Source: Pseudomonadota bacterium
GTDB taxonomy: Bacteria; Chloroflexota; UBA6077; JAJPHF01
Assembly (NCBI GenBank): GCA_021325365.1
Contig: JAJPHF010000193.1
Location: 3,262-67,261, forward strand
Direction of reading: 5' to 3'
DNA: 64,000 nt
Every line of letters starts with the position of its first letter. The stretch's first letter is position 1. Positions 58,498-64,000 of the stretch are shown here, in pieces. The notes beneath the pieces were generated by a model that saw nothing but the letters and a program-made list of their open reading frames with translations, had not been told where the DNA came from and ran no database searches. A program made the position numbers and the translations under genes.

Positions 58498-59013
58498 ATG
58501 CGACGGCTAATTGTGGGCGCCGCCCTGCTGGCAGCACTCGCCCTCTTGACAGCGCCGACCGCCTCCGCCCAGATGGGCGGCTTTGGCGCCCCGCCCTTCG
58601 GCGGCGGCCCCGGCGGGTTCGGCGTGCCCGGCATGCCGGGCGGCTTTGGCATGCCCGGCGGCCCGGGCGGCTTCGGCGGGCCGGGGCGTCAGCTGCAGGG
58701 CGGGGGCCCAGGCTTCCTCGGCAACGTCACGCAGGTCTGCACGGACAGCCAGGGCAACCGGGTGCTGGTGACGAACGGCGGCGCGACCAGCGGCTACACC
58801 AATTGCGAAGCGGCACCACCTCCGCCCGGGAACGGCTTTGGCGGCGGGCCGGGCTTGGGCGGCCCGCTGGGCTTCGGCGGCCCCGGCCTGGGCGGCGCCG
58901 GCTTCGGGGGCGCCCCGCCGGCGCTCACACGCTGCACCGACAGCCAGGGCAACGTGGTGCTGGTGCGCAGCGGCGGCTCGACGACGGGCTACACTAACTG
59001 CACGACCCAGTGA
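58498..59013 (+). CDS. Gly-rich secreted protein with duplicated Cys module
   Basis: A 171-residue exported protein. A signal peptide (VGAALLAALALLTAPTASA) precedes a Gly/Phe/Pro-rich stretch (GGFGVPGMPGGFGMPGG), a Cys module (VCTDSQGNRVLVTNGGATSG then YTNC), another Gly-rich stretch (GGPGLGGPLGFGGPGLGG), and a second Cys module (CTDSQGNVVLVRSGGSTTG then YTNC) at the end. Each module is about 26 residues with one Cys pair. I do not know the family. AGAGGAG precedes ATG. It follows the second GT39 gene after 67 nt, so it could be a target of that enzyme (many Thr/Asn). Confidence 0.75.
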   Translation: MRRLIVGAALLAALALLTAPTASAQMGGFGAPPFGGGPGGFGVPGMPGGFGMPGGPGGFGGPGRQLQGGGPGFLGNVTQVCTDSQGNRVLVTNGGATSGYTNCEAAPPPPGNGFGGGPGLGGPLGFGGPGLGGAGFGGAPPALTRCTDSQGNVVLVRSGGSTTGYTNCTTQ

Positions 59014-59493
59014 TCGCGGCGGCCGCTGGACCTGAGTGGTGGCCCGGGCCGCGCAAACTCATCGAGCCACATCAGCCGGGACCACCGCGGACTGAGAAGC
59101 GTCAGGTCCCGGTGGTCCCGGCCACCCGGTCCCTCGCCCTGCCATCCGACGCGCCCGCCGGCTCCGGTGCCCCGGCCCGCTCGTGGCGCTCCCTAGCCTG
59201 TGTCCCGCGCTGCGCGGCGCTCACGTCGGGGCCGGCCGTTTCGCTCCCCGATCACCCATTTCGGCAATCGCCTGCCCGCCCCAATTGGCGTGCTGACAAA
59301 TACCCCATCGCCCGATGTACGGGCGTCGAGACCGCCCTAAGCTGAGAGCAGCGCGGCCTCGCGGCACTCGCCACCTACCTGCTGGGCGACCGCTTCGTGT
59401 TTCGTGCGGCCCCGCTTGGCGCCGAGCCCGACCGGCGCGGCAGGGCTCGTCACCGCGACCAGGCCACGGAAACAAAGCCGGAGGAGCAACAGC
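59014..59493. other. 480-bp gap with regulatory module and leader
   Basis: No gene supported. The first 230 bp are GC-rich without strong structure. Module R2 occupies 59252-59350. A leader of about 145 nt follows to the GTG at 59494, ending in GGAGGAG. Confidence 0.6.
59252..59350 (+). promoter_or_regulatory. Upstream regulatory module, copy R2
   Basis: TCACCC-ATTT-CGGCAA at 59252, TGACAA at 59293, CCGATG at 59312 (exactly +60), GACCG at 59330 and a -10-like TAAGCT at 59338 followed by GAGAGCA. About 68 of 99 positions are identical to R3 (59755) in an ungapped alignment, so the two are homologous promoters. It would drive the 67-residue gene at 59494 through a leader of about 145 nt. Confidence 0.7.
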
Positions 59494-59697
59494 GTGCAGT
59501 ACAAGATCACGAAAGTCTACCTGCTTGAGGCAGCCGATCGGCACGACGCGCACCGCCGCTTCCTCGCGGAGGGCGAGACGCACCTGAGAATCATCTCGAT
59601 ACAGGAGCTGAAGCCACGGACCGCGAGCCGCCCGGACGACGAGCTAGTCTGGGCTTCACCGGCAGGGTTGGGGCACGGTTCGGGGTCGGTAGGCTAG
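59494..59697 (+). CDS. Small conserved-looking hypothetical protein
   Basis: A 67-residue protein starting at GTG with GGAGGAG 8 nt upstream. It reads QYKITKVYLLEAADRHDAHRRF, then LAEGETHLRIISIQELKP and a Ser/Gly-rich tail; a compact alpha/beta fold is plausible. No family recognised. It has its own module-R2 promoter and is followed 11 nt later by a strong terminator, which supports it being a real single-gene unit. Confidence 0.65.
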   Translation: MQYKITKVYLLEAADRHDAHRRFLAEGETHLRIISIQELKPRTASRPDDELVWASPAGLGHGSGSVG

Positions 59698-59708
59698 GCG
59701 AACGGCCG

Positions 59709-59751
59709 GGGCGGCGCCGGGCCGCGCGAACGCGGCCCGGCGCCGCCCTTT
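59709..59751 (+). terminator. Strong intrinsic terminator
   Basis: Perfect 18-bp GC hairpin: 59709-59726 pairs with 59731-59748 around CGAA, followed by TTT. It lies 11 nt after the stop of the 59494 gene and just before the next promoter module. Confidence 0.85.
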
Positions 59752-59754
59752 CAG

Positions 59755-59853
59755 TCCCCCACGTCGGGGATCGCGCGCTCCCCCAAAAGTATGGGGTGAC
59801 AAGCACCGCTTCGGCCGATGCGCGGGTCTGGCGACCGGCCTATGCTAAGAGCA
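59755..59853 (+). promoter_or_regulatory. Upstream regulatory module, copy R3
   Basis: TCCCCC-ACGT-CGGGGA at 59755, the palindromic CCCCA-N6-TGGGG at 59781-59796, TGACAA at 59796, CCGATG at 59815 (exactly +60), GACCG at 59833 and TATGCT at 59841 followed by AAGAGCA. Ungapped identity to R2 is about 68 of 99. It starts 4 nt after the terminator and ends 18 nt before the ATG of the zinc-ribbon gene, so it is clearly that gene's promoter region. Confidence 0.75.
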
Positions 59854-59870
59854 GCATTGCGGAGGGCAGG

Positions 59871-60143
59871 ATGCAACTACAAGCTGACGTCAAGTGCTAC
59901 CACTGCGGGCGCGTCTCGGGTACCTGGCAGTGGCTCGCGGCCGCCGGGCCGACCTGGGGGAGCTTCCAGCGCGCGCACCACGCCGGGCGCGTCCGCATGG
60001 ACCTCACCCAGCTTCATTGTGGGCATTGTGGCGGGCCGGTTTTTCTGGACGACGTGGACGAGGTGCGAGCCCCGAGCGTCGTCGTCTTCGAACGGCCCCG
60101 ACTCGGTCGGCCGCCCAAGGAGACGCAGCGGCGCGCGGGCTAA
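59871..60143 (+). CDS. Small zinc-ribbon-like protein
   Basis: A 90-residue protein with two knuckles, CYHCG (Cys9, Cys12) and CGHCGG (Cys50, Cys53), spaced as in a four-Cys zinc ribbon. Between them is an aromatic/basic stretch (TWQWLAAAGPTWGSFQRAHH). The C-terminus is basic (RPRLGRPPKETQRR), with an AT-hook-like GRPPK, so nucleic-acid binding is plausible. GGAGGG precedes ATG. It is driven by module R3. No family recognised with confidence. Confidence 0.72.
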   Translation: MQLQADVKCYHCGRVSGTWQWLAAAGPTWGSFQRAHHAGRVRMDLTQLHCGHCGGPVFLDDVDEVRAPSVVVFERPRLGRPPKETQRRAG

Positions 60144-60236
60144 CCCCGCCGCGAGCCGCTCCTACCCCTGCCGGGGGCGACCTATTGCGCGGCGACGCGC
60201 GCCGGGGTAACCTGGTCGCACGCGAGGAGGCGGGCG

Positions 60237-61343
60237 ATGCGGCGAATCGTGGGTGGCCGGGGCCTGGCAGTTGCGGCGCTCGTGGTGGGCTGGCTCGCGG
60301 CGTGTGGCCCGTCCGGTAGCAGCGCGCCCCCGGCCGCACCGGCACCGCCGCCCGCCCAGTCAGTCGCCCAGCCGCCGACCGCACCCGCTGCTACGACAGT
60401 GGCTGCCTCCACGGCCCCTGCCGCGCCCGAGACGGTGTCGCACACGCTTATCAGCCCCGCCGCCCCCTACTGGCCCACCTGGGTCGGCCAGGCCAAGGGC
60501 TTCTTCGCCGCTCGCGGCATCACGCTCGACGTGACGATCACGCCGCGCATTCCCGACGCGGCCCGCGCCCTCGCCTCCGGCTCGTACGCGACGGGCGGCT
60601 TCATCCCTGACACGGCGCTGCTCGCGGTATTGCAGGGCGCGCCCATCGCGCTCGTCGGCACTCAGACCGAGCGCGCCACCTACAAGCTGGCCGTCAGCCC
60701 CGCCACCACCGGCTACGCCGACTTGCGCGGCAAGACGCTCGCCGCGGGCGCGGTGAACGACGTGACGGCGGGCATGCTCATCCGCACGCTGCGCCAGAAC
60801 GGCGTAACGCCGGGCGAGTACGAGCTGGTCGCGGTGGGCAGCACCCCCGAGCGCTACGCCGCGCTCACCAGCGGCCAGGCCGCCGGCGTGCTGCTCACTC
60901 CGCCGATCGATGTGCGTGCCGAGCGCGAGGGCTACCGCATGCTCGCCAACCTTGCCGAGACCCTCCCTCCCTACGCCTACGGCGGCCTGCTCGTGAACCG
61001 CGACTGGGCCGCCGATCACCGTGATACCACCGTGCGCTGGCTGGCGGGCATGCTCGACAGCGTACGCTGGCTCAACGACCCTGCCAACCGCGCCGAGGCG
61101 GTACGCATCCTCATGGACGTGGCGAAGAGCAACGAGGAGGACACCGAGATCGCTTACACCGCCGCCGTCGAGGGCCGCACCTACCCGGAAGACCTGCGCG
61201 CCACGCCCGCGCAGCTCGACGCGCTCCTGGCGCTGATGCGCGAGGTGGGCACGGCGCCCGACCCGCTCCCCGACCTCGACCGCTTCGTCGACGGCAGCTA
61301 CCTCGACGCCGCCGCGCGCCTCGCGGGATCTGGGCCACAGTAG
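60237..61343 (+). CDS. ABC transporter substrate-binding lipoprotein (NMT1/THI5-like)
   Basis: A 368-residue lipoprotein: signal peptide with lipobox WLAAC (Cys23), Pro/Ala linker to about 65, then an NMT1-like fold (APYWPTWVGQAKGFFAARGITLDVTITP, ALASGSYATGGFIPDTALLAVLQG, GYADLRGKTLAAGAVND). It lacks adjacent permease and ATPase genes, as do the other two in the window. GAGGAGG precedes ATG. The converging amidohydrolase gene lies 192 nt beyond its stop. Confidence 0.86.
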   Translation: MRRIVGGRGLAVAALVVGWLAACGPSGSSAPPAAPAPPPAQSVAQPPTAPAATTVAASTAPAAPETVSHTLISPAAPYWPTWVGQAKGFFAARGITLDVTITPRIPDAARALASGSYATGGFIPDTALLAVLQGAPIALVGTQTERATYKLAVSPATTGYADLRGKTLAAGAVNDVTAGMLIRTLRQNGVTPGEYELVAVGSTPERYAALTSGQAAGVLLTPPIDVRAEREGYRMLANLAETLPPYAYGGLLVNRDWAADHRDTTVRWLAGMLDSVRWLNDPANRAEAVRILMDVAKSNEEDTEIAYTAAVEGRTYPEDLRATPAQLDALLALMREVGTAPDPLPDLDRFVDGSYLDAAARLAGSGPQ

Positions 61344-61535
61344 CCTCACCATTCTCTCTAAGAATCAGCGCAGCAGACGACCAGGGCGCAGCAAGCCGCG
61401 CCCTACACGAGGTGCCGGGGCTGGTTACCCTACAGCGGTTGGCAGCCCCACAGAGCGGTCAGTTGACCGGGGGCCTGCGGCCTGCGGGCCGCGGGCGGCC
61501 ACGAGAGCCGCCCCTACGAGACGCCGGCTGCTGAC

Positions 61536-62615
61536 CTAGCCTGCATGCTGCGCTAGCTCCGGTACGGAGAGCTGGTAGAGCTTCAGGCAGTTGCCCCGGA
61601 CCAGCTTCGCGCGCACGTCGGCGGGGAGATGGCCCAGGTGGCGGGCGATGACGTCGCGCGAGTGGGGCCATGTCGAGTTGGCGTGCGGGTAGTCGTTCGA
61701 CCACATGCAGTTGTCCTGGCCCCAGTTGTCGAGCAGGCGCGTGCCGACCGCGTCGTTGAAGAAGCTGGCGAAGATCTGGCGGTCGAAGTACGCGCTGGGC
61801 GGCATGGTGATCGGCGGCGGGTTCACCTTGACGAAGCGGTGGTAGTAGTAGTCCCACTGCTGCAGCGTGAACGGCAGCCAGCCGATCTCGTTCTCCACGA
61901 CGACGAGCTTCAGCCGCGGGTAGCGCTCTAGGATGCCGTAGAAGATGAAGTCGAACAGCGCGTTGGCCGCGTCCGCGGTCTTCAGGTTCACGCTGCCGCG
62001 GTACGACTCGATGGTGAGGTTGTCCAGCGTCTTGCTGTAGTTGTGGCCGGTGAGGATGTGCAGGCTGACGGGCGCATCCAGGTCCTGGGCGGCGGCCCAG
62101 AAGCGGTCGTAGTGGTCCGAGTAGAACGGCAGGTCGGGGTGCGGCGCCTGCCAGATGAGCGCCCCCTGCAACCCCGCCTTGCGGCAGCGCTCAAGCTCAG
62201 CGACCGCGTGGTCCACGTCGTAGATGGCGATGCAGGGAATGCCCACCAGCCGGTTGGTGTCCACCTGGCAGTACTCGATCAGCCAGTCGTTGTACAGGCG
62301 GAAGCACGCCTCCTGCAGCCGCGCATCGTCCAGCCCGAATAGCCGCAGGGCGTAGGTGGGGTAGAGCACCTCGGCGCTCACGCCGTCCACCTGCATTTCC
62401 TCCAGCCGCGCGTGCGGGTCGGAGCCGCCGGGGCGGCCGTCCTTGGCCTTCGCGTCGTTCGGCCGGCCGCCGAACACGGGCGCCTGGTCCCGGAACTGGC
62501 CGGGCAGGTGTGTCGCCCAGAAGTCGGGCGCCTCGGTGACGTGCGAATCGCCGGAGACGAGGATCTCGTCGGTGCGGCGGGCCGTCTCGTTCGGCAGCGT
62601 GGTCGGCGTGCTCAT
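61536..62615 (-). CDS. Amidohydrolase family protein (ACMSD-like), copy 3
   Basis: A 359-residue amidohydrolase-2 protein: LVSGDSHVTEAPDFW (D-x-H motif at the N-terminus), VSLHILTGHN with a candidate ligand His, VVVENEIGWLPFTLQQWDYYY, and CMWSNDYPHANSTWPHS with the Asp and following His. It is closest to enzymes acting on carboxylated aromatics or similar; the substrate is unknown. ATG at 62615 follows AAAGGATACGGAG. It is on the same strand as the phosphotriesterase-like gene 119 nt upstream and may be co-transcribed with it. Confidence 0.87.
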   Translation of the reverse strand: MSTPTTLPNETARRTDEILVSGDSHVTEAPDFWATHLPGQFRDQAPVFGGRPNDAKAKDGRPGGSDPHARLEEMQVDGVSAEVLYPTYALRLFGLDDARLQEACFRLYNDWLIEYCQVDTNRLVGIPCIAIYDVDHAVAELERCRKAGLQGALIWQAPHPDLPFYSDHYDRFWAAAQDLDAPVSLHILTGHNYSKTLDNLTIESYRGSVNLKTADAANALFDFIFYGILERYPRLKLVVVENEIGWLPFTLQQWDYYYHRFVKVNPPPITMPPSAYFDRQIFASFFNDAVGTRLLDNWGQDNCMWSNDYPHANSTWPHSRDVIARHLGHLPADVRAKLVRGNCLKLYQLSVPELAQHAG

Positions 62616-62734
62616 GGCTCCGTATCCTTTCCGCTTCGCTCTGCTCACTCCGCGCGTCGATTGCCTGGACATCCGGCCTGGGTGGATGTGGAGATTTGAC
62701 GGCGCCAAACGCCGCCGCCACCCCACGAACCAGC

Positions 62735-63688
62735 TTAGAACGGCAGGATGCGCCGCGGCGTCTCCACCATGATGGTCTGGAAGGCCGACTCGGGCACGCC
62801 CGCGGCGTAGAGACGCGGCCAGAACTCCGCCAGCAGCCAGGCGCAGCCGTGGCTCGGCGTGGGCTGGAAGGGCAGGTCGAGGCTCCAGCCCTTGCTGTCG
62901 CAGGCCAGCACCAGGTGGCGCTCCAGCCCGGCCGCCAGGATCGCCTGCACCAGCTCCACCCGCCGCGCGTCGGGCATCGCGTAGTGCATCGGCGACGTGG
63001 CCGGCTCGTAGCCGATGTGGTCGTAGGCGATGAACGCGCCCTGCCGCGCCAGCCGCTTGTCGCGCTCTAGGTCGAGCGCCGTCGGGTCGTCCAGGTGGCT
63101 GATGACGATGCGCTCGGGGTCCAGGCCCTCCTCGCGCAGGATGCGGAACTGCTCCTCGGCCCACGGCATGCCGTGCGTGACGACGGCGGCGCCCGTCTGG
63201 CGCGCGGCGCGGGCGGCGGCACGATAGGTGCGCTCCTCGACGGGCGTAATGCCCTCGCGGCTATTGCCCACCTTGATGACCCCCGCGCGCACGCCGCTGT
63301 CGCCGATGCCGACGGTCAGCTCGCGCACGAACAACTCTACGAACGCATCGATATCGTACCAGTGCTGGTAGCGGGGGAGGATGCCGCGCTGCGCCCAAAA
63401 GCCCGTGCAGGCCACGAGCTGCACCCCGGCCTCGCGCGCCACGTCCTGGTAGAACGCCACGTCGCGCCCCAGCCCGATGCCCGTCACGTCCACGATCGTC
63501 GTGCCGCCGGCCGCGCGGAAGGCGGCAAAGCGCCTGACCGTCTCGTCCAGCATCGCGTCGCGGGCGAAGAGCGTACCGGCCTCCGTCTCCCAGCCGGGCA
63601 TGCCGAATCGCACGTGCTCGTGCATATCCACCACGCCCAGCGCCCCCGGCGCCACCGGCCCCAGGACAGTCTGCACTTGCGGCGGCAT
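62735..63688 (-). CDS. Phosphotriesterase family (PTE/lactonase-like) metal hydrolase
   Basis: A 317-residue TIM-barrel enzyme with the full PTE metal set by eye: MHEHV (H-x-H), the bridging-Lys strand GVIKVGNS, AVVTHGMP, IVISHLDD and LACDS (Asp). It starts QTVLGPVAPGALGVVDMHEH, the standard PTE opening (TVxGP...LG). Family members hydrolyse phosphotriesters, lactones or amides; a lactonase role is the commonest. GGAGGGG precedes ATG at 63688. Confidence 0.9.
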   Translation of the reverse strand: MPPQVQTVLGPVAPGALGVVDMHEHVRFGMPGWETEAGTLFARDAMLDETVRRFAAFRAAGGTTIVDVTGIGLGRDVAFYQDVAREAGVQLVACTGFWAQRGILPRYQHWYDIDAFVELFVRELTVGIGDSGVRAGVIKVGNSREGITPVEERTYRAAARAARQTGAAVVTHGMPWAEEQFRILREEGLDPERIVISHLDDPTALDLERDKRLARQGAFIAYDHIGYEPATSPMHYAMPDARRVELVQAILAAGLERHLVLACDSKGWSLDLPFQPTPSHGCAWLLAEFWPRLYAAGVPESAFQTIMVETPRRILPF

Positions 63689-64000
63689 GTTGGCCCCTCC
63701 AACTGGTCGCGCGGCGGCGTGTATGATAGGGGCGCCTCACGGCGCGGGGTATTCTACGGCCGCGCCCCGTGGCGAGCAACGGCCGACGTGGGCGTTCGGC
63801 CCACGATGGTGCAGTGCAAGTTATCCGAGGAACGGTCAAACGATGCTCCTTTACCGGGTGGTTAAACGCTAGGCCGGGCGCGGGTCTGCGCGTGCTGGTC
63901 GGGCGCGGAAGGTCGCATCGTTTACCCCGTACGATACTCCCCCGCGGTCCCGCCGCGGGCCGGGCCGGCGGGGCGGGGTGCCCCGGGCCGGGCGCGGGCG
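63689..64000. other. 312-bp right-hand end without a gene
   Basis: Upstream region of the phosphotriesterase-like gene. No frame with a ribosome site is supported. The last 80 bp are extremely GC-rich with CCGCGG-type short palindromes. The next gene, if any, begins beyond the window. Confidence 0.5.

Noticed and set aside
1..64000. tRNA, rRNA, phage or insertion-sequence genes
   Set aside because: Looked for cloverleaf-like stretches, transposase and integrase motifs and target duplications; none was convincing.

Overview
The window is about 64 kb of very GC-rich DNA with dense bacterial coding, Shine-Dalgarno starts and frequent GTG starts. There are no rRNA or tRNA genes, IS elements, phage genes or CRISPR arrays that I can see. 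The gene mix suggests an uncultured soil or sediment Chloroflexota, at moderate confidence: a Uma2 protein, GAF/NarL-type kinases, ArnT-like GT39 proteins with Pro/Gly-rich loops, giant HlyD adaptors, and many amidohydrolases, LLM flavin oxidoreductases and orphan NMT1-like binding proteins. Assignments rest on motif reading alone; no database search was possible.

Layout. 0-9.5 kb: end of a CocE/NonD hydrolase, an antitoxin-like protein, a cupin, a CPBP protease, a membrane-anchored double DJ-1 protein divergent from a GAF kinase/NarL regulator pair, a UbiD decarboxylase, a Uma2 protein, an LLM oxidoreductase and a DUF4232 protein. 9.6-15.4 kb: an operon with an ADP-forming acyl-CoA synthetase, a hydroxycinnamoyl-CoA hydratase/lyase and two acyl-CoA dehydrogenases, the make-up expected for side-chain removal from lignin-type phenylpropanoids. 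15.4-20.5 kb: a RelE-type toxin-antitoxin pair, an amidohydrolase, and a binding lipoprotein followed by tandem PEP-mutase/isocitrate-lyase-like enzymes. 20.5-25 kb: a GT39 glycosyltransferase and a secreted S53 peptidase. 25-34.8 kb: a MarR-controlled RND efflux operon with two giant adaptors.

35.2-43.7 kb: a seven-gene minus-strand cluster (amidohydrolase, GlcG-like, binding lipoprotein, LigA-like, LigB-like, RidA-like, gamma-glutamyltransferase-like), divergent from a second LLM oxidoreductase. Its make-up resembles ring cleavage of a nitrogen-bearing aromatic. 43.8-59 kb: a second RND permease, a NarL-type two-component system, and a run of envelope or secreted proteins rich in Pro/Gly: a small secreted protein, a third giant adaptor, a DUF5666-like anchored protein, a C-terminally anchored surface protein, a second GT39 protein and a Gly-rich secreted protein. 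59-64 kb: two small genes with homologous promoters, a binding lipoprotein, a third amidohydrolase and a phosphotriesterase-family enzyme.

Most notable: (1) a roughly 99-bp promoter module shared by three transcription units, one of them next to the second two-component system, which may mark its regulon; (2) a 37-bp direct repeat with a 37-bp spacer that frameshifts the second GT39 gene and could switch it back on by precise deletion; (3) the Pro/Gly-rich envelope island and adaptors with 16-18 hairpin repeats; (4) the possible aminoaromatic ring-cleavage operon, whose LigB-like subunit appears to lack the acid-base His; (5) perfect long intergenic palindromes, one with a diverged second copy.
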